From Neisseria subflava (GTDB taxonomy: Bacteria; Pseudomonadota; Gammaproteobacteria; Burkholderiales; Neisseriaceae), in contig NZ_CP073115.1 in the NCBI RefSeq assembly GCF_024205705.1, positions 310,001-374,000 of the forward strand: a stretch of 64,000 bases of DNA. The letters run 5' to 3'. Position numbers and translations under genes: made by a program. Below are positions 9,245 to 17,791 of the stretch, piece after piece. The notes beneath the pieces are model-generated. The model was not told the DNA's origin, did no database searches, and was given only the letters and a program-made list of their open reading frames with translations. Numbering within the stretch: position 1 is the stretch's first letter; every line of letters begins with the position of its first letter.

Positions 9245-9755
9245 AACCTTAGCCCTTGTTGCCGTTTTTGCCGCCAGCCCGGCCTTTGCCTTGCAAAGCG
9301 ACAGCAAGCAGCCGATTCAAATCGAAGCCGACCAAGGCTCGCTTGACCAAAACAACCAAAGCACCACCTTTTCCGGCAACGTCATCATCAAACAAGGCAC
9401 GCTCAATATCCGTGCCGGCAGCGTAACCGTTTCACGCAACGACAAAAGCGAGCAGTTGATGAAAGCCACCGGCTCGCCCGTCAAATTCAGCCAAGAGTTG
9501 GACGGCGGCAAAGGCGTGGTCAACGGCCAAGCCAATACCGTGACGTATTCTTCCGCAGCCAACCTCGTTACCCTGTCCGGCAATGCCAAAGTACAGCGCG
9601 GCGGCGATGTGGCCGAAGGTGCGGTCATCACGTACAACACCAAAACCGAGGTTTACACCATCAACGGCAGCGCCAAATCCGGTGTGAAATCCGCCGCGAA
9701 ATCCGGCCGCGTCAGCGTGGTCATCCAGCCGTCCAGCACGCAGAAAAACAAATAA
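9225..9755 (+). CDS. lptA: LPS transport periplasmic protein LptA
   Basis: Periplasmic OstA-like protein that polymerises into the beta-jellyroll bridge carrying LPS to the outer membrane. A Sec signal peptide ends with ASPAFA near residue 22. The OstA fold shows in IQIEADQGSLDQNNQSTTFSGNVII. A lysine-rich tail ends the 176-residue protein. Its start lies inside lptC, so translation of the two is coupled. An inverted DUS pair separates it from lptB. Confidence 0.93.
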   Translation: MIQKICKTLALVAVFAASPAFALQSDSKQPIQIEADQGSLDQNNQSTTFSGNVIIKQGTLNIRAGSVTVSRNDKSEQLMKATGSPVKFSQELDGGKGVVNGQANTVTYSSAANLVTLSGNAKVQRGGDVAEGAVITYNTKTEVYTINGSAKSGVKSAAKSGRVSVVIQPSSTQKNK

Positions 9756-9769
9756 GAAAACACACAAAA

Positions 9770-9801
9770 AGGCCGTCTGAAAAAGGTTCAGACGGCCTGA
9801 G
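9770..9801 (+). repeat. Inverted DUS pair inside the lpt gene cluster
   Basis: GGCCGTCTGAA and TTCAGACGGCC face each other across a five-base loop between lptA and lptB. No T-run follows on the plus strand, so it may only attenuate transcription. Hairpins of this kind more often close an operon. Confidence 0.7.
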
Positions 9802-9825
9802 ATCAATATCGAAAGTCAACAGAAT

Positions 9826-10560
9826 ATGAGCGCAAACAACAGCCGTCTTGTGGTTCAAAACCTGCAAAAAAGTTTCAAAAAACGCCAAGTCGTCAAAAGC
9901 TTCTCCCTTGAAATCGAAAGCGGCGAAGTCATCGGCCTGCTCGGCCCCAACGGCGCGGGTAAGACCACCAGCTTTTACATGATAGTCGGCCTGATTGCCG
10001 CCGATGCAGGCAGCGTGATGCTGGACGGACAAGAATTGCGCCACCTGCCCATTCACGAACGCGCCCGCCTCGGCGTCGGCTATCTGCCGCAGGAAGCCTC
10101 GATTTTCCGCAAAATGACCGTGGAACAAAATATCCGCGCCATTTTGGAAATCAGCATGAAGGACAAAAGCCGCATCGATGCCGAACTGGAAAAACTGTTG
10201 GCCGATTTGAATATCGAACGCCTGCGCAACAACCCTGCGCCGTCCTTGTCCGGTGGCGAACGCCGCCGTGTCGAAATCGCGCGCGTGCTGGCCATGCAGC
10301 CTCGTTTCATTTTGTTGGACGAACCTTTTGCCGGCGTTGACCCGATTGCCGTCATCGATATTCAGAAAATCATCGAGTTCCTCAAATCACGCGGTATCGG
10401 CGTATTGATTACCGACCACAACGTGCGCGAAACCCTCAGCATCTGCGACCGTGCCTACATCATCAGCGACGGTACGGTATTGGCTTCAGGCAAGCCGGAT
10501 GATTTGGTCAACAATGAACAAGTCCGTTCGGTTTATTTGGGTGAAAATTTCAAATATTGA
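9826..10560 (+). CDS. lptB: LPS export ABC transporter ATP-binding protein LptB
   Basis: Cytoplasmic ATPase of the LptB2FGC complex that extracts LPS from the inner membrane. Walker A is GPNGAGKTT (about residues 39-47), the signature is LSGGERRR, Walker B is FILLDEPFAGVDP and the switch His is in LITDHNVRET. The 244-residue length is standard. It follows lptA by 70 bases and precedes a TonB-domain gene that is not part of the usual lpt cluster. Confidence 0.97.
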   Translation: MSANNSRLVVQNLQKSFKKRQVVKSFSLEIESGEVIGLLGPNGAGKTTSFYMIVGLIAADAGSVMLDGQELRHLPIHERARLGVGYLPQEASIFRKMTVEQNIRAILEISMKDKSRIDAELEKLLADLNIERLRNNPAPSLSGGERRRVEIARVLAMQPRFILLDEPFAGVDPIAVIDIQKIIEFLKSRGIGVLITDHNVRETLSICDRAYIISDGTVLASGKPDDLVNNEQVRSVYLGENFKY

Positions 10561-10587
10561 GTTTAGGCCGTCTGAAAAGGTGCATCT

Positions 10588-11247
10588 GTGTTGAAACGAA
10601 TTTTTTTGTTTGCCTTTGCCGTTTTGGCAGCTACCACTGTGCATGCAATGCCAGAACTGCCATTGCAGAATATGGGTGTGCGCCAAGGCGTGATAGATAA
10701 AAATGGCAGGCCGATAACCGGTATCGTAACGGCGACAGCTATCGTGGATAAAGAGGGTAAATTGGGAAAAAGCCTCCATTGGGAAGTGGATGCGCTGGAA
10801 TTGTTGAAACTTGCTCAAGAAGTAGGTTTGCCAAAACAAGTCGAGCCTTATAAAGAGTGTACTTATAATCAGAAAACCCAACAAATGGATTGTAAGACAC
10901 TGGAAAGCCTTAAAAAATTCAGATTCTTTTATACTGTGCCAAATGGATTCAAAGAAGAGATAAAGACGAAACCTGTCCAAGTTGCTCCCCCACCTTATCC
11001 ACAGCTTTCTACAGAGAATGGCGAGGAAGGGACTGTGGTATTAAATGTCTTTATCAATATAGATGGCAAAGCATTTGTATGGATACAAAAGAGTAGTGGG
11101 TCCCCGCGTTTAGATGCGGCAGGACGAAAAGCAGTTTTGAAGACAAAATTTCAACCCGCTACCTATCACGGGAAGCCTGTTGCCATGGTTTTTGTTCTGC
11201 CTATTACGTTTGCTTTACCGTTAGAAACCATCTCTACTGTTGAATAA
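10588..11247 (+). CDS. Periplasmic protein with a TonB-like C-terminal domain
   Basis: A signal peptide (residues 1-20, ending TVHA) is followed by an unfamiliar region with two cysteines (about 91 and 102) and a TonB C-terminal domain from about residue 136. PYPQLSTENGEEG and KSSGSPRLDAAGRKAV closely resemble the C-terminus of the window's own TonB at 56550-57478. It lacks the N-terminal anchor and proline-rich spacer of a true TonB, so it probably cannot transduce energy by itself. It starts with GTG at 10588, eight bases after AAAAGG. It sits between lptB and rpoN, where enterobacterial clusters have no such gene. The function is unknown; possibilities include an outer-membrane partner or a competitor of TonB. 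Confidence 0.75.
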   Translation: MLKRIFLFAFAVLAATTVHAMPELPLQNMGVRQGVIDKNGRPITGIVTATAIVDKEGKLGKSLHWEVDALELLKLAQEVGLPKQVEPYKECTYNQKTQQMDCKTLESLKKFRFFYTVPNGFKEEIKTKPVQVAPPPYPQLSTENGEEGTVVLNVFINIDGKAFVWIQKSSGSPRLDAAGRKAVLKTKFQPATYHGKPVAMVFVLPITFALPLETISTVE

Positions 11248-11382
11248 TTCATTTATCGGTTGATAAAAGAATAATATATTGAAATAATCATCTAATATAT
11301 AAACAATATATTTGATACTTTCAGACGGCCTGTATCTGACGGGCCGTCTGAAATCCATAAAGCACATTTACTATCAAACATT

Positions 11383-12738
11383 ATGTCTTCACTCGTCCTT
11401 AAACTTAAACAGACCCAGCAGCTTAACCAGCGGCTGCAGCAGTCTTTGCGCATCTTGCAGATGTCGGGTCTTGAGCTTGAGCGCGAAGTGGAAGACTGGT
11501 TGTTGGACAATCCTCTGCTTGAGCGTCCGGAAACTGATGAGTTTGCCGATAGTGGGCTCAACCGTGCCGTCACCATGCCGCGCGCAGGTCAGCAGTTGAG
11601 TGGCGACGATGCCGAAGATATTTGGAGCAACATCGCCGAAGAAGAGGATTTCAAACACTATCTGCATGCCCAAGTGTGCGAGCATCCGCTCTCGCAAGTG
11701 GAAGCGGCCTATGTTCACGTTTTGATTGATTTTTTGGATGAACAAGGCTACCTCACCGACAGCCTCGAAGAAATCATCGACCACACGCCGTTGGATTGGA
11801 TGCTGGACGAAGAGGTCCTGCAAAATGCGCTGGATGTATTGCAAACCTTTGAGCCGCCCGGCGTAGCGGCTGCCGATTTGACCGAGTCGCTCATGCTGCA
11901 ATTAATGCGTTTGCCGGCTTCTCCGGCTAGACAAATGGCCGCGCATTTGGTGCAAAGTTCGCTTCAAGAGTTAGGCAAAAACCGCAAACAAAACGTTCTG
12001 CGTTTCCGCAAACTCTATCCCGATACCGACAGCGAAACCATAGAAGCCGCGCTCGATATGATTGCCGAGCTCAATCCCTATCCGGCCTACGGTTTCGCCT
12101 CTGCCACGCCTACACCTTATATTCAGCCTGACGTTTGGGTCAAAGAGGGCAAGGACGGCTGGGAAGTCATCAGCAACGAGGCGGCTTGGCCGAAGCTGCA
12201 GCTCAATCAGGAATATTGCGACCTGATGAAATCGGCGGAAGAGGGCGTGCCGGAGTGGAAGGAAAAAATCAGTGAAGCCAAACAGCGCATTGATTCTTTG
12301 GAACTGCGTAAAAGCACGGTCCTCCGCCTTGCCGAGTATATCGTCAAAAATCAGGAAGATTTTTTCATTTTCGGAGAAATCGGCCTGTCGCCCATGCTGA
12401 TGAAAGATGCCGCCGCCGAATTGGGTTTGGCGGAAAGTACCATCTCGCGCGCCGCCAACCAGAAATATTTGTCTTGCCCGCGCGGCCTGTTTGCGTTACG
12501 CTATTTCTTCACACAGGCAGTCAATGCCGACGATGATGGCGAAGGGTTCAGCCAAGGCGCAATCAAAGCCGTATTAAGCCAGCTGATTGAAAGTGAAGAC
12601 AGCAGCAAACCCTATTCGGACGAGACCCTCGTCAAATTATTAAAACAACGCGGCATTGAAATCGCTAGACGTACAGTTGCTAAATATAGAGAATCATTAG
12701 ACATACCACCGGCACACAAACGAAAATTTACCGAGTAG
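11383..12738 (+). CDS. rpoN: RNA polymerase sigma-54 factor, apparently intact
   Basis: Alternative sigma factor for -24/-12 promoters that needs an AAA+ activator. All landmarks are present: glutamine-rich region I (LKQTQQLNQRLQQSLRILQM), an acidic linker, the core-binding region, a helix-turn-helix (about residues 345-362, DAAAELGLAESTISRA) and the RpoN box ARRTVAKYRE at 428-437. At 451 residues it is full length. Gonococcus and meningococcus carry only a defective rpoN-like sequence, so this copy marks a commensal lineage. It is followed by hpf, as in many proteobacteria. Confidence 0.96.
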   Translation: MSSLVLKLKQTQQLNQRLQQSLRILQMSGLELEREVEDWLLDNPLLERPETDEFADSGLNRAVTMPRAGQQLSGDDAEDIWSNIAEEEDFKHYLHAQVCEHPLSQVEAAYVHVLIDFLDEQGYLTDSLEEIIDHTPLDWMLDEEVLQNALDVLQTFEPPGVAAADLTESLMLQLMRLPASPARQMAAHLVQSSLQELGKNRKQNVLRFRKLYPDTDSETIEAALDMIAELNPYPAYGFASATPTPYIQPDVWVKEGKDGWEVISNEAAWPKLQLNQEYCDLMKSAEEGVPEWKEKISEAKQRIDSLELRKSTVLRLAEYIVKNQEDFFIFGEIGLSPMLMKDAAAELGLAESTISRAANQKYLSCPRGLFALRYFFTQAVNADDDGEGFSQGAIKAVLSQLIESEDSSKPYSDETLVKLLKQRGIEIARRTVAKYRESLDIPPAHKRKFTE

Positions 12739-12787
12739 ATATATTCCGATCCGTTTTGACGGACTAATCAACCGAAGGAGCTGTATC

Positions 12788-13102
12788 ATGAATCTGAAAA
12801 TCACCGGTCTGAATTTTGATGTTACCGAAGCCATCAAAAACTATGTTTCCGATAAGTTGGCACGAATCAATCGCCATGCTGACAACATCATCTCTGTGAC
12901 CATTACGCTCTCGGTGGAAAAAGTCAATCAAAAAGCCGAAGCCGATGTGCATTTGGCAGGCAAAGATTTGCACGTTGAAGCGATTGAACAGGATATGTAC
13001 GCCGCGATTGATGTTTTGATGGATAAGCTTGACCGCGCTGTTTTGAAACATAAAGAAAAAAGCGGTGATGTCCGCAGTACTGTCAAACCTGCTGCCGAAT
13101 AA
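12788..13102 (+). CDS. hpf: Ribosome hibernation promoting factor (sigma-54 modulation family)
   Basis: Small HPF/YfiA-type protein that binds the 30S decoding channel and stabilises inactive ribosomes in stationary phase. The N-terminus MNLKITGLNFDVTEAIKNYVSDKL and the basic beta-alpha-beta core are typical. At 104 residues it is the short form without the dimerisation domain. AAGGAG eight bases before the ATG is a good ribosome binding site. It lies 50 bases after rpoN and probably shares its transcript. Confidence 0.93.
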   Translation: MNLKITGLNFDVTEAIKNYVSDKLARINRHADNIISVTITLSVEKVNQKAEADVHLAGKDLHVEAIEQDMYAAIDVLMDKLDRAVLKHKEKSGDVRSTVKPAAE

Positions 13103-13116
13103 AGTTTTTGTATGAT

Positions 13117-13150
13117 AAAGGCCGTCTGAACATTCAGACGGCCTTTTGTT
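13117..13150. terminator. DUS-type bidirectional terminator between hpf and ampG
   Basis: AAAGGCCGTCTGAA and TTCAGACGGCCTTTT form an 11-14 bp stem with a two-base loop and a T-run. It separates convergent hpf and ampG. Confidence 0.8.
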
Positions 13151-13175
13151 TTACTAGAAGTTTTAGACTGGCAAT

Positions 13176-14453
13176 CTAGTTACTCACTTTTTCGCCATTC
13201 CATGGTGCCACTTTAAACAGCAGCAACATGCCCGGTATGCCCAAAGCGAAACACAGCCAGTAGAAATTGAAGTAACCCATCGCTTCAATCAGATAGCCTG
13301 CCGTTGCGTTCATGAATGTACGCGGTACGGCAGATAGGCTTGTAAAAAGGGCTAATTGAGTTGCCGTAAATGCTGTATTGGCTTGTTGCGCCATATACGA
13401 GACAAACGCTGCTGTGCCTAAGCCGACGCCGATTGCTTCAGCCGCAATTACAACCGCTAAAAAGATTCGTTCCGATGCACCGACATGGTCAAAATGTCCG
13501 AAGCTTGCCAGCCATGCAAAGCCTAAAATGGTGACCCACTGTATCAAACCGAATAACCACAGAGCACGATTAACCCCAAGTTTGGTGATCCAAATGCCGC
13601 CGATAACGCCAAAAATTACAGCCGGCCATAAACCTGCGTTTTTTCCAATCAGACCAATATCGGTTTTAGAGAAGCCCATATCGAGATAAAACGGTTGAGC
13701 CAAAGCAGTTGCCATGCTGTCGCCCAGTTTATACAGCAAGATGAACGCCAAAATAGTCAAAGCCTGCTTCACACTCTGGCGGGTAAAGAAATCGTGAAAT
13801 GGTTCGATAACGGTTTCTTTTAAGCCTTTGGTTTCAAGAGTTGAGTGATCTGGCTCGCGTGCTATGAACAAGGTCGCAAGTAAACCTGGGATCATAAACA
13901 GGGAAGTAATGATGAAGACGGTTGACCAAGGCAATCTGTCGGCCAAAATCAGACTTAATGAGGCCGGAATTAATGAAGAAATACGGTAGGCATTCACATA
14001 CAGCGAGTTGCCTAATACCAATTCTTCATCTGACAGTACTTCGCGTCGGAATGCATCAATCACAATATCTTGGCTGGCGGAGAAGAATGCTGTAGCACAA
14101 GCTAAGCCTAAGATGATGGATAAATGCTCTTGCGGTCGGACAAATGCATAGGAAGCCAAAAGCAATAGGAGTGCTATTTGGGTAATCAGCATCCAACTGC
14201 GCCGTAAACCTAAAAATGGCAGGCGTACGGTGTCCAAAAGAGGTGACCAGATGAATTTCCAAGTGTAGGGGAAACCAATCAATGCAAATAGGCCAATGGT
14301 TTTCAAATCAATGTGTTCGCTACGCAGCCATGCTGGAATCAGGCTATATAGAAAATAAAGCGGCAACCCCGAAGTGAAGCCTGTGAAAATGCAGATCAGC
14401 ATTTTGCGCGAAAAAATCTTGCGCCAAGTGCTGGGTTGGGGTGCGGTTGTCAT
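13176..14453 (-). CDS. ampG: AmpG-family muropeptide MFS transporter
   Basis: Inner-membrane permease that imports GlcNAc-anhydroMurNAc peptides for cell-wall recycling. About twelve hydrophobic segments span 425 residues. The N-terminal FTSGLPLYFLYSLIPAWLRSEHIDLKTIGLFALIGFPYTWKF pattern is typical of AmpG, with conserved loop sequence SASQDIVIDAFRREVL. It is monocistronic and convergent with hpf. Substrate specificity is inferred from the family. Confidence 0.9.
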   Translation of the reverse strand: MTTAPQPSTWRKIFSRKMLICIFTGFTSGLPLYFLYSLIPAWLRSEHIDLKTIGLFALIGFPYTWKFIWSPLLDTVRLPFLGLRRSWMLITQIALLLLLASYAFVRPQEHLSIILGLACATAFFSASQDIVIDAFRREVLSDEELVLGNSLYVNAYRISSLIPASLSLILADRLPWSTVFIITSLFMIPGLLATLFIAREPDHSTLETKGLKETVIEPFHDFFTRQSVKQALTILAFILLYKLGDSMATALAQPFYLDMGFSKTDIGLIGKNAGLWPAVIFGVIGGIWITKLGVNRALWLFGLIQWVTILGFAWLASFGHFDHVGASERIFLAVVIAAEAIGVGLGTAAFVSYMAQQANTAFTATQLALFTSLSAVPRTFMNATAGYLIEAMGYFNFYWLCFALGIPGMLLLFKVAPWNGEKVSN

Positions 14454-14537
14454 ATTGGAATCAATAAAAAAGAAAAGGGATATTGTAGCAAAGATGGGGA
14501 TATGGCGAATGAACTTCTGCTATCTTTATCGAATAAT

Positions 14538-14585
14538 AAAAGGCCGTCTGAAACTTTGACAAATTAAGTTTCAGACGGCCTTTTG
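14538..14585 (+). repeat. Inverted DUS pair upstream of ampG
   Basis: AG-DUS and its inverse are separated by about 20 bases, with A-rich and T-rich flanks. The pair lies between the ampG promoter side and the pgi 3' hairpin. Confidence 0.6.
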
Positions 14586-14609
14586 TTGGAATAAGCCGAT
14601 CGGGTTTTG

Positions 14610-14653
14610 AAATGTCCGTAAGACAGGCAGATATGCTTGTTTTACGGACATTT
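14610..14653 (-). terminator. Long perfect hairpin beyond the pgi stop
   Basis: Arms 14610-14629 and 14634-14653 pair over 20 positions, counting two G-T wobbles, around a GATA loop. It lies six bases after the minus-strand pgi stop codon. There is no strong T-run on the minus strand. It may protect the 3' end of the mRNA or terminate transcription weakly. Confidence 0.55.
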
Positions 14654-14658
14654 TATTT

Positions 14659-16299
14659 TCAGACGGTCTTCGATGCTGCGTTGCAGTTGCGGTAGAAGGC
14701 GATCAGACCGTTGGTGGAGCTGTCGTGTACCGGCGTGCCGCGTTCGAGCTCGGGTTCGATGGTTTTAGCCAGCTCTTTACCGTATTCCACGCCCCATTGG
14801 TCGAAGGGGTTAATACGCCAAATTACGCCCTGAACGAAAGTACGATGTTCGTAAGCCGCCATCAGCATGCCGAGGTTGAAAGGCGTCAGGCTGTCGATAA
14901 GTAGGCTGTTGCTCGGACGGTTGCCGGGGAATTCTTTCTGCGGTGCAAGGCGGTCGCGTTCGTCTTGGGGCAGGGCGGCCAATTCGATTTGCACTTCGTC
15001 TAAGGTCTTGCCTTTCATCAGCGCTTCGGCTTGTGCGAAGGCATTGGCAACGGTAAAGCGGTGTTGGCGGTGGTTGCCGTAGACTGTGGTCATGGGGACG
15101 ATGAAATCAACCGGAATCAGACGCGTACCTTGGTGCAGAAGCTGGAAGTAGGCATGTTGGCAGTTGACGCCTTCATCACCAAAGACAATGCCGCCGGTGG
15201 TGCAGGAAACAGGTTGGCCGTCTGAAGTACGCTGTTTGCCGAGGCTTTCCATATCGAGTTGGTTGAGCCACGGGGTAAAGAGGCGCATGTTGTGGCTGTA
15301 TGGGACAACGGTTTGGCCGTCTGCATGTTGGAAGTTGTTGTACCAAACATTGATGAGCGCCATCAGGACGGGAATGTTGCGGCGGAATGGTGTCTCGAAG
15401 AAATGGGTATCCATCGCGTGTGCGCCGGCCAGCATTTTGCGGAATGCTTTTTCGCCGACGGCAACCATCAGCGGCAGGCCGATGGGCGACCAAACGGAAT
15501 AGCGGCCGCCGACCCAGTCGGACATGGCGAAGACTTTGTCGGGGGAAATGCCGAAGTTTTGGGCAGCGGCCACATCGGCGGAAATGGCGCAGAAGTGGCG
15601 GTAGATGCCGGAATCGGGCAAACCTGCATCACGGTACCAAGTACGCGCTGCATAGGCATTGAGCAGGGTTTCCGGTGTGCGGAATGATTTACTGGCAATG
15701 CTGAATACGGTGGTTTCGGGGTTGAGGCCGAGAAGGGTTTGGGTCAGGTCGGCATCATCGGAGTTGCTGACAAAGTGGACGCGGATGTTTTGCCAATAAG
15801 GTTGCAGCGCCTGTGTGGCCATGCGCGGCCCTAAATCGGAGCCGCCGATACCGATATGAACCAAGTCGGTAATCGGCTTGCCGGTAATGCCTGCGTGGGT
15901 GCCGTCTAGGAGTTGGCGTGCGAATTCGAGGGTGCGGTTGAGTTCGTGATGAATATGGGGCACGATGTTTTCGCCGTCAACGTAAACAGGTCTGGCATTG
16001 GCAGGCAGGCGTAGGGCAGTGTGGAGGACGGCGCGGTGTTCGCTGGTGTTGATTTTTTCACCGCTGCTCATGGCCTGCATATATTGCGGCAAATCGGCCG
16101 TTTCGGCCAGTTGGCACAATAAATCAAGGGTGTTTTCATCTAGGCGGTTTTTGCTGTAATCAAATAACAAACCGTGCAGAATTTCGTGCATATTATTGAA
16201 ACGTTCGGCATCTGCGGCGAAGCGTTCGCGCAGGGTAACGTGTTGAGTATCGGCATGATGGGCTTCCAAGGCCTGCCATGCGTCTGAGTATGAGGACAT
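14659..16299 (-). CDS. pgi: Glucose-6-phosphate isomerase
   Basis: Interconverts glucose 6-phosphate and fructose 6-phosphate. Family signatures are clear: HIGIGGSDLGPRMATQAL, FSIASKSFRTPET and GQPVSCTTGGIVFGDEGVNCQHAYFQLLHQGT with the catalytic glutamate. At 546 residues it matches bacterial Pgi. Transcription is divergent from the LacI-family regulator at 16551, and an FNR box lies between them. Neisseria strains may carry a second pgi gene, which cannot be assessed here. Confidence 0.97.
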   Translation of the reverse strand: MSSYSDAWQALEAHHADTQHVTLRERFAADAERFNNMHEILHGLLFDYSKNRLDENTLDLLCQLAETADLPQYMQAMSSGEKINTSEHRAVLHTALRLPANARPVYVDGENIVPHIHHELNRTLEFARQLLDGTHAGITGKPITDLVHIGIGGSDLGPRMATQALQPYWQNIRVHFVSNSDDADLTQTLLGLNPETTVFSIASKSFRTPETLLNAYAARTWYRDAGLPDSGIYRHFCAISADVAAAQNFGISPDKVFAMSDWVGGRYSVWSPIGLPLMVAVGEKAFRKMLAGAHAMDTHFFETPFRRNIPVLMALINVWYNNFQHADGQTVVPYSHNMRLFTPWLNQLDMESLGKQRTSDGQPVSCTTGGIVFGDEGVNCQHAYFQLLHQGTRLIPVDFIVPMTTVYGNHRQHRFTVANAFAQAEALMKGKTLDEVQIELAALPQDERDRLAPQKEFPGNRPSNSLLIDSLTPFNLGMLMAAYEHRTFVQGVIWRINPFDQWGVEYGKELAKTIEPELERGTPVHDSSTNGLIAFYRNCNAASKTV

Positions 16300-16448
16300 C
16301 TCGTTTCCTTAGTATGTAACGGTAAACAAGCAGGGTATCTATTTTCTGCTTTTTATAGTTGTTTGTAGTTTAACAAATTTGCACAACTTTTGGGAGGTGG
16401 TAGGGTCGGTTTTGCTTAAGAAATGTATGCAAAATGCAATAGAAATGG

Positions 16449-16462
16449 TTGATTATCATCAA
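16449..16462. promoter_or_regulatory. Perfect FNR-box palindrome
   Basis: TTGAT-TATC-ATCAA matches the FNR consensus TTGATNNNNATCAA at all ten conserved bases. It lies 89 bases before the LacI-family start and 150 bases before the pgi start. A -10-like TATGAC at 16482-16487 would place the box near -39 to -41.5 of a rightward promoter, the usual activating position. Confidence 0.7.
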
Positions 16463-16550
16463 GTTTCTGTAAAAAAGGGGGTATGACACCGATGTCTGCT
16501 GTGTTATCCTATGTAATATTATTGAAATCTTGTCGGGACGGGTCCGTAAG

Positions 16551-17594
16551 ATGGCTACAATTTATGATGTCGCTGCTTATGCCGGGGTATCTCCCAAGAC
16601 GGTCAGCCGGGTGATTAACGGCGATGCGCCGGTCAGTGATAAAACCCGTTCCAAAGTAGAAACAGCGATTGCTGCTTTGGGCTATATCCCGTCTTCTGCG
16701 GCTCGGATTATGCGCTCACACCGTTCCGGATTGGTCGGTCTGATTACCGGCGCCATTTCGCGGACAGGCGAAAATACGGGCGGGCACGGCATACCGGATA
16801 TGTTCTTGATTAAGGGCATTCAGCAGCAGATTCGCGCACAAGGCAAGATTTTGATGATTGCCGACATCGACAACAAGCCGGGTCAGCCCGGTCAGATGGA
16901 GCCGCTGATTCGTACCTTTATGGAGCATCGTGCCGAGGGGATTTTATATGTGGCAGGTTTCCATCAGGAAGTATTGCTGCCGGAAGTGTCCAACCGTTGC
17001 CCGATGGTGTTGGTTAACTGCTTCGATTCGGCGGGTACGCCTGCGGTTTTGCCGGATGACGAAGCAGGGCAGTATGGCTTGGTGTGCCGGATTATCCAAA
17101 GCGGGCACAAGCGGATTGCTTATGTGACTTTGCAGCCGGGCGTGGAAGCGACGAGATTGAGATTGGCCGGATACCGCCGTGCTTTGGCTGATGCGGATAT
17201 TGTCTTCGATCCTGATTTGGTGCAAACTGGTTATCCTGACTTCAGTAACGACAGCGGGTCTTTAATTTCGGCTATTTTGAAGCTGCTGTCTTTGCCGCTT
17301 CCGCCGACGGTAATTTGCTGCGGTAACGATGAAATGGCAGTGCGCGTGTACGGGATTTTGAGGACGCGCGGCGTGCGGGTTCCCGAGCAAGTTTCGGTTG
17401 CCGGATATGATAACCACAGCGCGATTGCGGAAACGCTGTTTCCGCCGTTGACCAGTACAGAACTGCCGTATCTGCGTATGGGCGCGATGGCGGCGGATTT
17501 GCTGTTCCAATACATCGAACATCCGACCGGTGCGGTTCAGTCAGTCAAGGTCGTTGGGGAAATCATCTGGCGTCAGTCTGTGATGAATAAATAG
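16551..17594 (+). CDS. LacI-family transcriptional regulator
   Basis: Sugar-responsive repressor or activator. The N-terminal helix-turn-helix and hinge read MATIYDVAAYAGVSPKTVSRVINGDAPVSDKTRSKV, followed by a periplasmic-binding-protein-like effector domain. The ATG at 16551 is chosen because the DNA-binding domain begins there; the in-frame TTG at 16530 adds only seven odd residues. It lies 197 bases before a sugar transporter on the same strand, and it probably controls that gene. The sugar is unknown. Maltose or sucrose-type disaccharides are plausible from the transporter class. An FNR box lies upstream. Confidence 0.9.
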   Translation: MATIYDVAAYAGVSPKTVSRVINGDAPVSDKTRSKVETAIAALGYIPSSAARIMRSHRSGLVGLITGAISRTGENTGGHGIPDMFLIKGIQQQIRAQGKILMIADIDNKPGQPGQMEPLIRTFMEHRAEGILYVAGFHQEVLLPEVSNRCPMVLVNCFDSAGTPAVLPDDEAGQYGLVCRIIQSGHKRIAYVTLQPGVEATRLRLAGYRRALADADIVFDPDLVQTGYPDFSNDSGSLISAILKLLSLPLPPTVICCGNDEMAVRVYGILRTRGVRVPEQVSVAGYDNHSAIAETLFPPLTSTELPYLRMGAMAADLLFQYIEHPTGAVQSVKVVGEIIWRQSVMNK

Positions 17595-17653
17595 TTTCAG
17601 ACGGCCTGAAAATAAGCTTTAAACAACACAAACACACATCAAAATAAGATTCA

Positions 17654-17665
17654 TGTAAACGGTCA
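17654..17665. promoter_or_regulatory. Possible LacI-family operator upstream of the sugar transporter
   Basis: TGTAAACGGTCA resembles a LacI-family site with a central CG and one good half (TGTAAACG). The other half is imperfect. It lies between the regulator and the transporter it probably controls. Confidence 0.3.
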
Positions 17666-17791
17666 AAATAAAGGCCGTCTGAAAACGGAGTTGCCTCAGT
17701 AAAAAGGGCAGCCCAAATACAATAAAAGCGTCATACCGCTGAAATTGGAGTTTGTTGTTTCCATAGTTTATTACCCAGGAGTAGCCTTCCT

